DNA from: CANNBR01 sp964604015
GTDB lineage: Bacteria > Babelota > Babeliae > Babelales > CAIQNR01
Assembly: GCA_964604015.1 (NCBI GenBank)
Contig: CAZRXF010000006.1
Location: 1-64,000, forward strand
DNA: 64,000 bases
Reading direction: 5' to 3'
Positions 42,377-51,699 of the stretch are shown here, one piece after another. The notes below the pieces were generated by a model. It saw only the letters and a program-made list of their open reading frames with translations. It ran no database searches and was not told the origin of the DNA. Both the position numbers and the translations under genes were made by a program. Position 1 is the stretch's first letter, and every line of letters starts with the position of its first letter.

Positions 42377-43645
42377 TTAGGATCGTATCTGCCACGTTAC
42401 TCGTGGTTTTATTTTTCCCTTTTGGTCCTGCCAAAATGTTTCATCAAGCATGAAATCGTTTTGTTGTTCTTGTCGCATAGTAAAGGAGACTAACTCTTTT
42501 TCGGCAAACACCGTTGCTTCATCAAAATCCATCATTTCCCCTTCATTGCCACGATTAAAAATACTCAGACCAACAGCTATCGTTCCTTCTTGGAAAATAT
42601 GCTCTGGGATACTGCAAAAGAGCGAAGTCTTTTGTGCCTGTTGGTCAGATGCATAAGAATGCAACAGGTAGGAAGTTGAAAATAAAAGAGTGCCCGTTTC
42701 GTCATAGAAAAAGAGAATGGCAAGGAGTTCCTTTTGCTTATCAACCACCTCATACACAACTTCAATGGTGACTTTTTCTTCCAAATTGAATTGCTCAGTT
42801 TCTTGCAGCGATGCATTCACCACTTTTACCGCATACAAGGTGATTACCGAGCCAAGGACCAAGCCATCGTGCCCCCACAGCATCGAACTGCGTGATAAGG
42901 TATTTACTCCCAAATAGGTTTTAATAGCATCAGCAGGCGCTCCCATAAACTGTTGTTGCCCTTTACTGAGCACCATGACACGGGAACACAATTTTCTGAC
43001 CGCTTGAAGTTGATGGGAAACGAAGATAATCGTACGCCCTTCTTTTCCCAATGCACCCATCGAATCAATACATTTCTTTTCAAACTCATAGTCCCCTACC
43101 GCAAGCACTTCATCAATCAACAAGATTTGAGAGCCCAAATGTGCGGCAATCGAAAACGCAAGGCGTAATCGCATACCTGAGGAATATTTTTTAACCGGAA
43201 TTTCAAGAAACTTTTCGATCCCTGAAAATGCCACAATTTCATCGAACTTTTGGCTTACTTCCCAGCGACGCATACCTAAAATGACACCGCTCAGATAAAT
43301 ATTTTCTCGGCCCGTCAGTTCTGCATGGAACCCTGTCCCCACTTCTAAAAGGCTTGAAACTCTGCCTCGAATAATCGCTCGACCGCTGGTGGGAGTCGTA
43401 ATTTTGCTCAAAATTTTAAGGAGGGTACTTTTGCCCGAACCATTTTTACCAATGATGCCTAGAACCTCTCCTTGCTCGACATCGAAAGAAACATCATTAA
43501 GAGCATAAAAGGTTGATTGCTTAGTTTTACGTCTAAACAACGCTGAAGCCTGCGAAAGAAGCAATTCACGAAAACTCATATCTCGTTTTTCATACGCATC
43601 GATTTCATACGTCTTTGAAAGATGTTCAACAATAATCTGTTTCAT
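42377..43645 (-). CDS. wzt: Polysaccharide ABC transporter ATPase with C-terminal glycan-recognition domain
   Basis: A 422-residue Wzt/TagH-type ATPase. Walker A GKNGSGKS is at 66-73, the signature is YSSGMRLRL and Walker B ILLIDEVLAVGD. A separate C-terminal domain of about 170 residues follows (from near residue 250), as in Wzt proteins that recognise the modified end of the glycan before export. It pairs with wzm directly upstream (seven bases). The domain implies that the exported polymer carries a specific terminal modification, perhaps by one of the local methyltransferases. Confidence 0.93.
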   Translation of the reverse strand: MKQIIVEHLSKTYEIDAYEKRDMSFRELLLSQASALFRRKTKQSTFYALNDVSFDVEQGEVLGIIGKNGSGKSTLLKILSKITTPTSGRAIIRGRVSSLLEVGTGFHAELTGRENIYLSGVILGMRRWEVSQKFDEIVAFSGIEKFLEIPVKKYSSGMRLRLAFSIAAHLGSQILLIDEVLAVGDYEFEKKCIDSMGALGKEGRTIIFVSHQLQAVRKLCSRVMVLSKGQQQFMGAPADAIKTYLGVNTLSRSSMLWGHDGLVLGSVITLYAVKVVNASLQETEQFNLEEKVTIEVVYEVVDKQKELLAILFFYDETGTLLFSTSYLLHSYASDQQAQKTSLFCSIPEHIFQEGTIAVGLSIFNRGNEGEMMDFDEATVFAEKELVSFTMRQEQQNDFMLDETFWQDQKGKIKPRVTWQIRS

Positions 43646-43652
43646 ATGCTTC

Positions 43653-44468
43653 CTAAATCAGATCCGCAAAACTTTCTTCTGCTTTTTTAAAGTACAGAAG
43701 CGCCACCCCACAACTAGCCACCGTGATACCACAAGAAACAAGGACCGGCCCCAGATACAACGGTTCTGAAAGCAAACTGTAACGAAATCCATTGATAATT
43801 CCCGCTAACGGATTCAAGGCCAGAAGGTATCGCAGGCCATGAGGCACTGCAGAAAGTTCAAACCCAACCGGCGTGCAATAAATCCCAAGCTGCACAACAA
43901 ACGGCAAAATGTGACGAAAATCACGATAGCGAACAATGAGCGTAGCAAAAAGAAGGCTCACCACAAATGAGAAAATACACAACCAACCAACAAAAAGTGG
44001 GAGTAACAAGAATTTTGACGAGGGCCACACCCCATAGCGAACAATTGATAAGATGACATAGAAAAAGAAGGCAACTCCAAAATCAACCAAGCTGCAAAAG
44101 ATTCTGCTTGCCGGTAAAATCATGCGAGGGAAATAGACTTTTGAAACAAGTTCGACGTTAACGACAAAACTACTACTTCCATACATCAACGTATCGGCAA
44201 AAAATTGCCATGCTAACATCGCCGAAAAGACTACCAGTGGATATGGAGCACCGCTACTTGGAATATGCGCAATGCGGCTGAAAATAATCGTAAAAATAGC
44301 AACGGTCAACAAAGGACGAAGCAACACCCACACAATCCCGATAACTGTTTGGCGATAGTGAACCAAAATATCACGCCATCCTAAAAAGAGAAAAACCTCT
44401 CGGTAATCCCATAGTTCACTCAGGACCGTTTTCCATGTTTTTTTTGAGGAAATGACCGTCTCATTCAT
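43653..44468 (-). CDS. wzm: Polysaccharide ABC transporter permease
   Basis: A 271-residue ABC-2-type permease with six membrane helices. Diagnostic stretches are WRDILVHYRQTVIGIVWVLL and the conserved LNPLAGIINGFR. It forms the channel that exports undecaprenyl-linked polysaccharide with Wzt. ATG 44468 overlaps the stop of the GT4 N-terminal half as ATGA. The C-terminus LYFKKAEESFADLI is typical of the family. Confidence 0.93.
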   Translation of the reverse strand: MNETVISSKKTWKTVLSELWDYREVFLFLGWRDILVHYRQTVIGIVWVLLRPLLTVAIFTIIFSRIAHIPSSGAPYPLVVFSAMLAWQFFADTLMYGSSSFVVNVELVSKVYFPRMILPASRIFCSLVDFGVAFFFYVILSIVRYGVWPSSKFLLLPLFVGWLCIFSFVVSLLFATLIVRYRDFRHILPFVVQLGIYCTPVGFELSAVPHGLRYLLALNPLAGIINGFRYSLLSEPLYLGPVLVSCGITVASCGVALLYFKKAEESFADLI

Positions 44469-45094
44469 TGCATACACTCTCTTTTTACTCGTTCAGGATC
44501 AAACTGATCGGTATCAACGCCATTGGGATTTACGAGGATTTTGTGTTCAGGAATTCCCCACCCAATAAGCTCATTTTTTAAGATTTCTGAAACTACCACA
44601 AGATAATCTGCTTGTCTTATTGTCCATCGTTCAATCCACGAAAAAGGCCGTATAAGAAAAGCTAATTTTTTTTCAGACACCCAGGTGAAAGCGGTCCACA
44701 CTTCAGAACAGTTGTATTCCAAGATAAGTTTTTTTTTGTACCACCAGGCAAGCAACACACCAGTAAAATTCAGAAGTGTGTAGCGCTGATAAATGCACGA
44801 AACGGGATAGTTTTTTACCAATGGCCGTGTTTGGAAAAAGAAAAAGAATGAGGACAGAAAACAGTTTGCTTTCCACTTTAATGGCCGTAACCAGGAAGGA
44901 TTGGAAAGTTTTATCAGTGATTCAAGTTGAACATTATTCAGAACAGAATCAAGGCATGAACAGGCGCAGACCACTGGGTACCCCAGATCATTAAATCCTT
45001 TTATGACCCCCAAGGTATGCGTAACTGAACCTCCTGCCACGAGTTCTTCGTCCCAGATATCAGCACGCAGATAGAGAATATGCCCTCTTTTCAC
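44465..45094 (-). CDS. GT4 glycosyltransferase, N-terminal (acceptor-binding) half only
   Basis: A 209-residue protein matching only the first Rossmann domain of a GT4 enzyme: YLRADIWDEELVAGGSVTH, YQRYTLLNFTG, LVVVSEILKNEL and ILVNPNGVDTDQFDPERV. The last motif is where the interdomain linker begins; the protein then stops. The missing C-terminal domain is encoded 10.9 kb away at 32972-33583. GTG 45094 directly follows the asnB stop, with GAGGTC as ribosome site. Its 3' end is coupled to wzm by ATGA. Alone it should lack the donor-binding site. Confidence 0.87.
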   Translation of the reverse strand: MKRGHILYLRADIWDEELVAGGSVTHTLGVIKGFNDLGYPVVCACSCLDSVLNNVQLESLIKLSNPSWLRPLKWKANCFLSSFFFFFQTRPLVKNYPVSCIYQRYTLLNFTGVLLAWWYKKKLILEYNCSEVWTAFTWVSEKKLAFLIRPFSWIERWTIRQADYLVVVSEILKNELIGWGIPEHKILVNPNGVDTDQFDPERVKRECMQ

Positions 45095-47050
45095 TCAAAA
45101 GACCTCAGTTGCCAACACATTCTGCACCACCCACAACTGCGTGGCATAATTAGCCCGCGTTGTTTGCGTACGAGAAAGAAGCATCTCAATAGCTTGCTTT
45201 TCAAATACAACCGAAAGTGCATCCCGTTTTCTTTCCACAAGGTCGACAAAATAATCCCTAAAATAGGTACCTTGCTTAAACCAGCGCGTTGTTGGAGCGG
45301 CAAATCCCACTTTTTTACGATAGATGACATCGTCGGGCAAAATCCCCTCGCACGCCTTTTTAAGAATGTACTTGGTCATGCCATTACGATATTTCAACGA
45401 AGTCGGAACCTGAAATGCAAATTCAACATGTGCATGATCAAGAAAAGGAACACGACCTTCCACTGATGTTGCCATGGTCATTTTATCAACCCGCATCAAT
45501 AGCAATTCTGGTAGCCGTTGCTTGAGTTCCAGGTAAATCATCGACTGTAAAAAATCACCGCCCGGCAATGTTTCATAAAATTTTTTAAGGTGATAATCAA
45601 CGATCGCGTAACTATCGTACGCCTGATCAAGCCCTGGATAGATTTTCCTGACCACAGGATCTTCAAAAATATTTGTATTCGCTCCTGTTAAAAGTTCTTG
45701 TTTCCACCCTTCAGTAAACGCCAAAGCGCCAGACCAGAAAAGATGATGTCCCGATGCCCACTGTTCTAAAAGTCCAAGCCGTGAATATTTGTGAGGGAAG
45801 AGGCGAGAGGCAAGCCAGGTTCCTGCTTGTTTCACCGCACCAGGAACTCCAACAGTAGGCCGATAGTATCGACGGTACACATCAAGATACTGTCCATAGG
45901 TTTGATAGCCGCAATAGAGCTCATCAGACCCCTCTCCTACCTGCACTACCGTCACTCCGGCATCACGCAGCAATTTCGAAACGTAGTACAGCGGGATGCA
46001 GACAGAGTCAGCTAACGGTTCATCTTGGTGGTAGACCATGGTTTGAAAAAATTCGAATGCTTCTTTTTCTGAGATGGTAATTTCGTGATGCTCGGTGTTA
46101 AAAAGCTTTGAGACCTTACGCGCCCACGCAACTTCACTGTATTCAGGCCCATCGGAAAACGACACATTGAACGTTTTGACTCGATCGGTAAACCGAGACA
46201 TTAAGGCCGTGATTAAGCTTGAATCGATCCCCCCCGATAAAAATACGCCAAAAGGAACGTCCGATATCATGCGTTTTTGAACAGCATCTGTCAGAAGAGT
46301 ACGAATCTCACTCACACAAAACTGTTCATTGGTAAGATCTTCTTGACGATAAAATTGGGCAGAAATAAGGGGCGAATACCATTCATGGAATGACACTTCT
46401 CGTTGCTTATCAAGCTTGAGATACATGCCTGCCGGAAGTTTGTAGACCCCTTGGTACAAGGTATAAGGAGCAGGAGTAACCAGAAAAGTGAGGTAGTGAT
46501 ACAACGCTTGTGAATTCAATTTTTTAGTAAGCCACGGTAAATTCCAGAGCGTTTTAATTTCTGATGCAAAACTGAAATAGCCACCCTCGAGTGAAAAATA
46601 AAAAGGTTTTACCCCAATGCGATCGCGCACACAGTACCATTCATCGTTAACCAGATCGCCCAGTACTGCAGCAAACATGCCTTCAAGTTTTTCAAGACAA
46701 CCAATTCCCCATTCCTTGAATGCGTACAAAAAAACTTCCGTGTCACTTTGGGAGATAAACTCATACCCTCTGCCTTCAAGTTCAGTGCGCAGTTTTCGAT
46801 AGTTGTAAATCTCTCCATTAAATATAATGACCACCGTTTTATCTCGATCAAACATGGGCTGTGATCCTGCCTGCGTCAAATCAATGATGCTTAAGCGACG
46901 ATAGGCAAATACTGCACGATAGCGCTCAGAAACCCAGGTTCCAGCTCCATCAGGCCCTCGGTGGGCAATCGTGGTGTGCAATTTTTCAAGAAGTACGTCA
47001 TCAACTATAAACTGCTTGCCTGTGGCAAGGTACCCCGCAAATCCACACAT
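45095..47050 (-). CDS. asnB: Glutamine-dependent asparagine synthase (amidotransferase)
   Basis: A 651-residue AsnB-family enzyme. Cys2 is the glutaminase nucleophile (MCGFAGYL), RRLSIIDL and FNGEIYN follow, and the synthetase domain has FLSGGIDSSL and EGSDELYCGY. In glycan loci such enzymes (for example WbpS) amidate uronic acids rather than make free asparagine. With wecB and wecC nearby, amidation of ManNAcA is the most likely role, though not provable here. It immediately precedes the GT4 N-terminal half. Confidence 0.92.
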   Translation of the reverse strand: MCGFAGYLATGKQFIVDDVLLEKLHTTIAHRGPDGAGTWVSERYRAVFAYRRLSIIDLTQAGSQPMFDRDKTVVIIFNGEIYNYRKLRTELEGRGYEFISQSDTEVFLYAFKEWGIGCLEKLEGMFAAVLGDLVNDEWYCVRDRIGVKPFYFSLEGGYFSFASEIKTLWNLPWLTKKLNSQALYHYLTFLVTPAPYTLYQGVYKLPAGMYLKLDKQREVSFHEWYSPLISAQFYRQEDLTNEQFCVSEIRTLLTDAVQKRMISDVPFGVFLSGGIDSSLITALMSRFTDRVKTFNVSFSDGPEYSEVAWARKVSKLFNTEHHEITISEKEAFEFFQTMVYHQDEPLADSVCIPLYYVSKLLRDAGVTVVQVGEGSDELYCGYQTYGQYLDVYRRYYRPTVGVPGAVKQAGTWLASRLFPHKYSRLGLLEQWASGHHLFWSGALAFTEGWKQELLTGANTNIFEDPVVRKIYPGLDQAYDSYAIVDYHLKKFYETLPGGDFLQSMIYLELKQRLPELLLMRVDKMTMATSVEGRVPFLDHAHVEFAFQVPTSLKYRNGMTKYILKKACEGILPDDVIYRKKVGFAAPTTRWFKQGTYFRDYFVDLVERKRDALSVVFEKQAIEMLLSRTQTTRANYATQLWVVQNVLATEVF

Positions 47051-47063
47051 GATCCCCTCCTTT

Positions 47064-48086
47064 TTACAGGTATTCTTCGTTGCGTTCTTGTTTTAAAAGA
47101 TCAAGAACATTTTTAACTTTATCGATCTGGTCACGATGTACAATGAGAAGAATCCCGTCACTTTGTACCACACACACGTTATCGACTCCAACAAGTGCAA
47201 CAAGAGAATCCTGTGCGTCAACAAGATTGTCATGCGCGTCGATGCAGACGACCCGTTTTTCTCCTGCTGCCCGCTTATGCACAGAAAGAAATTTTTCCAA
47301 ATTGTTCACATCAAACCAGATAAAATCTGCCGGCAACACAGAAACACAAGGTACTTTTTCCAAAAAATCTTTTTTTATCGAAAGCTCGGGAATGCCGTAA
47401 TAATCACCTTCTTGATACAGATAGGCATACACCTCTTCAAATACCTCTGGTATCACCGTATGGCACTGTTCTAAAAAAACTCCTACTTGACACACCATAA
47501 TGCCGCTATTCCACAAAAATCCTTGTTTGACGTATGCCTCACACAGCGAAGGAGGAGGATTTTCATGAAAAAATGCTACAGGCGCAGGATACTCCAGAGT
47601 GGCAGTATCATAAGCAAGATACCCATACTCTGAAGATGCACACAAAGCAGGAAGCCCCAAAACTACTAACCGTTCATGGCTTGTAGCAAAATCAACCGCA
47701 TGCGAAAGAAATGCTAAAAATTTAGAAACTTGAGGAATATGGTGCTCAACAGGTAGAAAAACCACAACAGCATGCGGATCTTGGTCCGCAAGAACAAATG
47801 CTGCATGCACAAAGGTTGCTGCAGTACCTCGATCATCCGGTTCTGTAATAATCTTTCCTGCATGAGAAACGAGCAATGGAAGAAGATCTTCAGCTTGCTC
47901 TTGTGTGGTAATAACCCAATGATGTTCGTACGGAACAAACGAATGCACACGTGTAATCGCCTGCCCAACTAATGACTCTTCAGGAGTACTGCCGAAAAGC
48001 TCTTTCTTACGTTTACGCACAAGAGGCCACAAAGACCCCTCCTGCCCCCCCGCTAGAGTGATTGCATAGACATGTTTGTTTTCCAC
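47064..48086 (-). CDS. Mannose-1-phosphate guanylyltransferase-like protein with altered active site
   Basis: A 340-residue nucleotidyltransferase related to ManC/RfbM. WNSGIMV, the YGYLAYD segment and DFIWFDVNNLEKF match the family. However, the signature usually read as LAGGxGTRLWPLSR is LAGGQEGSLWPLVRKRKKEL, so the GTR triplet is lost; LPSDH is LPVEHH; and GRNTAP is DDRGTAA. Several changed positions bind nucleotide or metal. It may use another substrate or be a non-catalytic paralogue. It lies 13 bases upstream of asnB. Confidence 0.82.
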   Translation of the reverse strand: MENKHVYAITLAGGQEGSLWPLVRKRKKELFGSTPEESLVGQAITRVHSFVPYEHHWVITTQEQAEDLLPLLVSHAGKIITEPDDRGTAATFVHAAFVLADQDPHAVVVFLPVEHHIPQVSKFLAFLSHAVDFATSHERLVVLGLPALCASSEYGYLAYDTATLEYPAPVAFFHENPPPSLCEAYVKQGFLWNSGIMVCQVGVFLEQCHTVIPEVFEEVYAYLYQEGDYYGIPELSIKKDFLEKVPCVSVLPADFIWFDVNNLEKFLSVHKRAAGEKRVVCIDAHDNLVDAQDSLVALVGVDNVCVVQSDGILLIVHRDQIDKVKNVLDLLKQERNEEYL

Positions 48087-48115
48087 GGCATCTCTCTTTT
48101 TTGCGCATTCTCTTG

Positions 48116-50287
48116 CTATCCAGCAAAATCTCTCGTGCCTCCGCCTTTGCAGACAAGCTCATCAATGATGAGTGTTAATTCTGCAACTCTTGTAAGGCGC
48201 TCAACAGGGATAGGCATTTTCCGTTGCTCAGTTTGAAGACCAGCAAAGAACTTCTCTATCAAAACTTGATGTCCTTTATCAGGGGATCGCGTGCTTTCAT
48301 TAAAACTATGTGGCAAGCCAAACCCTTGGAGGATCTTGTAATCATCCATCACGATAGATTTGGAGTCATAAAAAACTTCCATACGTTCCTTGCCAAGCCC
48401 TGCATGCCCCAGTGCGGTATACAACAAGGTACACACAGAACCATCATCAAAACTAATTTGCGCCGAAAAGTTATCGGTAGGGAAAAGATCATCAGTTCGT
48501 GGCTTTAATGATTCAACTGAAACAGCAACCGGCTTTGCACCTGTCAAAAAACAGAACATATCAAAGATGTGACACGCCTCACCAATCACACGCCCCGCTC
48601 CCAAATCAGTTTGCGTCCAATGGTCCGCCGCAATATAGCCAACATTCATACGATAATGAATGACAACAGGAGATATGCGCGACACGAGCTCCCATTTTAT
48701 TTTCTGAATAAAAGGCGCAAATGAGCGATTATAATCAACACAGAAAGGAACGTTTGGGTTTTCAGTTAAAAAGGTATTTAACTTTTTATATTGCTCAAAA
48801 CTTGTTGCCATCGGTTTTTCAAGAAAGACCGCTTTACCATGAGAAAGTGCCTCTAATGCTTGATCACAATGAAATTTGTGAGGAGATGCAATCACCACCG
48901 CATCAACCAAATCTCGTTCAACAAGATCCCGTGAATCAGTCAAGGCAACGGCAGCGCCATACGTACGACACACATTTTTTGCATTCGTAACATCCGCATC
49001 CACAATGGCTGATATTTTTGTATCTTTAAGCTGTGAAACAATAGGAAGAAGTTTTACTTTTGAAAACCCTCCTGCGCCCACAAAGCCAATACGTAGTTTT
49101 TTCCCTGGTGCAACCTTAAATGAGATAGGCTTTTCAAGAAGCGGCTTTTTAACAGCAGGAACAAAAAGAAGATCATTTTTTGGTGTGTAACGCAAAATAA
49201 CACCCAAAACACCCTTACTTTTTATCAGATCATACGCCTTTGCCACATCTTCGATGTAAAATTCCTGCGTTGCCAATTTATCGACTGACAGCTTCTTTTT
49301 ACTAATAAGATCGACAATCGCTTCCATGTTACGATTTTCGGTCCAACGAACGTAGTCAAAGGGATAGTCTCTTCCTTCAACTTCATAACTTGTATCGTAA
49401 CGACCCGGCCCATAGGAGCAAGAAATCAGAAAATCTATTTCTTTTTTGTACAGGGGATTGCGCTGCAGATTAAGACCTACATCTCCAACCACGACAACCT
49501 TCCCCTTGCGTCGCGTTACTTCCATTGCTTGCTGAACAATATCACTGCTTGAAGTTGCTGCAGTAATAATGGTGCAATCAACCCCTTTGTGATGAGTCAA
49601 AAAACTCAGGTCTTTTTCAAACGATTCTGACGTTCCATTAAACACATAATCGGCGCCCAGCTCTGTTGCTAAGGCCATGCGTTCAGGAAGAAGATCAACT
49701 CCCACCACCGTACATCCTGCTTGTTTTGCAAGCTGCACCGTAATTTGCCCCAAAAGACCAAGCCCCATCACACAAACCACCTCACCCAGTTGTACTTCAG
49801 CCCGACGTATTCCCTGTAACGCAATAGATCCTATGGTGGTGATGCTTGCATGTTTTACAAAGGCTTCATCTTTAACTGCCACGACCAGATTTTCAGGAAC
49901 ACATACTACATCAGCATGATTTGCCCACCCAGCTCCGGCACACGCAACAAAATCACCAGCACGAAATTTTGTTACTTTTTTACCAACGGCAAGAACACGG
50001 CCTGAACAAGAATACCCAAGCGCCTGCAAATTGCCCTTAAGCTTACTTGCAATAAGGCCTCGAGTTCCTTCAAGTCCATGATCAGCCATCGATTGAAGAA
50101 CCATTTTTATCTTATGAGGCACATTGCTAAAAATCATACTGCGCTGGGCATTCGATATTGTTGCAGCTTCGGTGCCAGAACTAATAAAGGAGTAATGAAC
50201 AGAAATTAAAACCGACTTTTCATCAAGCGATGGTTGCGCCACCTCTTGTACAATCACCGCTCCTTTTTCTAGAAAAAGCTGTCTCAC
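48116..50287 (-). CDS. Bi-domain oxidoreductase: zinc-type alcohol dehydrogenase fused to GFO/IDH/MocA
   Basis: A 723-residue fusion. The N-terminal 370 residues are a medium-chain dehydrogenase (SSGTEAATI, GYSCSGRVLAVG, VMGLGLLGQITVQLAKQAG). The C-terminal 340 are a GFO/IDH/MocA oxidoreductase (LRIGFVGAGGFSKV, FLEKPMATS). Such fusions occur in exopolysaccharide loci, often beside GT4 and asnB-like genes, and probably act on nucleotide sugars; their reaction is not well defined. GTG 50287 overlaps the wecC stop (GTGA), with GGAGGTCC as ribosome site. Confidence 0.92.
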   Translation of the reverse strand: MRQLFLEKGAVIVQEVAQPSLDEKSVLISVHYSFISSGTEAATISNAQRSMIFSNVPHKIKMVLQSMADHGLEGTRGLIASKLKGNLQALGYSCSGRVLAVGKKVTKFRAGDFVACAGAGWANHADVVCVPENLVVAVKDEAFVKHASITTIGSIALQGIRRAEVQLGEVVCVMGLGLLGQITVQLAKQAGCTVVGVDLLPERMALATELGADYVFNGTSESFEKDLSFLTHHKGVDCTIITAATSSSDIVQQAMEVTRRKGKVVVVGDVGLNLQRNPLYKKEIDFLISCSYGPGRYDTSYEVEGRDYPFDYVRWTENRNMEAIVDLISKKKLSVDKLATQEFYIEDVAKAYDLIKSKGVLGVILRYTPKNDLLFVPAVKKPLLEKPISFKVAPGKKLRIGFVGAGGFSKVKLLPIVSQLKDTKISAIVDADVTNAKNVCRTYGAAVALTDSRDLVERDLVDAVVIASPHKFHCDQALEALSHGKAVFLEKPMATSFEQYKKLNTFLTENPNVPFCVDYNRSFAPFIQKIKWELVSRISPVVIHYRMNVGYIAADHWTQTDLGAGRVIGEACHIFDMFCFLTGAKPVAVSVESLKPRTDDLFPTDNFSAQISFDDGSVCTLLYTALGHAGLGKERMEVFYDSKSIVMDDYKILQGFGLPHSFNESTRSPDKGHQVLIEKFFAGLQTEQRKMPIPVERLTRVAELTLIIDELVCKGGGTRDFAG

Positions 50288-51678
50288 GGGACCTCCTCAT
50301 TTTCAACTGCTTGTTGGGTCAGATGAGCCATGCGAACCTGTTCTCGTTCCTGCACCTCATCATAACTGCACGCTGCCCAAAAGAACTGCTCCTGAGATGG
50401 AGACTGTTGATGGGGGGTATGAAGCAGTCCACAAAAATCAATAAACTTTTTATGGGCCAATAGTTTTTTATCCAGAGACTTAAACGGCGAATGTGCCACC
50501 AAACAAGCCACAATGTCAGCAGCGTCAACACCATCCTGCAGAGAAACCGCATGACGCGCCAGATCAGTACCAAGTGCCTGCTTTGAAACATTTGGTTCAC
50601 AAATCAAAATTTCCATTTCATTCTTTTTAATAAGATGGCGAGCTATTTGAAGCGCTGGAGACTCTCGTAAATCGTCAACGTCGGCCTTGTACGTTGCACC
50701 CAACAATAACACTCGACAGGTCCGACCAGGGTGTGTTTCTTTCCATTTTGCAACCTTATGCTCAAGAGCTGCTATCACCTCAAATGGTCTTTTTTCATTT
50801 ACTTCTCGTGCCGCTTGTAAAAGCGCTGTCTGGTGTGGAAATGTTTCAATTAAAAAGTAAGGGTCTACTGCCAAGCAATGCCCACCGACACCCACCGTAG
50901 GGCGTAAAATTTTCACGCGAGGATGTTTATTTGCAAGGTCGATAAGATCATAAGGATCAAGACCTGCTTCTTGCGCCATGGAAGCAACTTGGTGAGCGAA
51001 TGCGATATTCACATCTCGGTAGCTATTTTCCACCAGCTTTGCCATTTCTGCAGCTTCTGCTGAGGTCAGATAGAGATCCCCACTTACAAAGTATTTATAA
51101 AACTCAGCAACATGCTGCGTTGATGCTCTGTCGATTCCGCCGATAATGCGATCATTAACTTTTAGTTCGTGAAAAATATTTCCAGGAAGGACTCGTTCAG
51201 GACAATGAGCAACAAAGAAATCCTGTCCTATCGAAAGTCCCGTTTTTGACGCCAGAAGCTGAGCAACCAGTTTTGTTGTTCCTACTGGTACGGTCGATTC
51301 AAGAATAACGGTATCGCCCGCTTTCAAAACTCCTGCTACCGACGTAGCAGCTGCATAGACATAGGAAAGATCTGCTTTTTTGTCAGACGTAAAGGGAGTA
51401 GGAACAGCAATGATGAAAAAATCGGCAGGCTCGTAAATGGTAGTTGCATAAAAATGTTTGTTATCAAGAACCGACTTTAATTTTTGTACGATTTCCGGCT
51501 CTTTGATGATAGGACAACACCGATTAACACATCCAGTCACTTCTTCATTGATATCAATTCCCACCACACGAAGCCCTGCCTGTGCTGCAAGAATTGCCGT
51601 AGGAAGACCGATATAGCCTAATCCTACAACACACACTTTTTTTGGAGTTTCAGATGCTTTTATTTTTTCCATACTCAT
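50284..51678 (-). CDS. wecC: UDP-N-acetyl-D-mannosamine dehydrogenase
   Basis: A 464-residue NAD-dependent UDP-sugar 6-dehydrogenase. VGLGYIGLPTA binds NAD, ESTVPVGTT and ENSYRDVNIAFAHQ are family signatures, and the catalytic Cys268 lies in VGGHCLAVDPYF. It oxidises UDP-ManNAc to UDP-ManNAcA; adjacent wecB supports this over UDP-glucose or UDP-GlcNAc. About 40 residues beyond the usual C-terminus are polar and not conserved to my eye. It is co-transcribed with wecB (21-base gap). Confidence 0.92.
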   Translation of the reverse strand: MSMEKIKASETPKKVCVVGLGYIGLPTAILAAQAGLRVVGIDINEEVTGCVNRCCPIIKEPEIVQKLKSVLDNKHFYATTIYEPADFFIIAVPTPFTSDKKADLSYVYAAATSVAGVLKAGDTVILESTVPVGTTKLVAQLLASKTGLSIGQDFFVAHCPERVLPGNIFHELKVNDRIIGGIDRASTQHVAEFYKYFVSGDLYLTSAEAAEMAKLVENSYRDVNIAFAHQVASMAQEAGLDPYDLIDLANKHPRVKILRPTVGVGGHCLAVDPYFLIETFPHQTALLQAAREVNEKRPFEVIAALEHKVAKWKETHPGRTCRVLLLGATYKADVDDLRESPALQIARHLIKKNEMEILICEPNVSKQALGTDLARHAVSLQDGVDAADIVACLVAHSPFKSLDKKLLAHKKFIDFCGLLHTPHQQSPSQEQFFWAACSYDEVQEREQVRMAHLTQQAVENEEVP

Positions 51679-51699
51679 ATCCTTTTCCTTTTCATGCCT

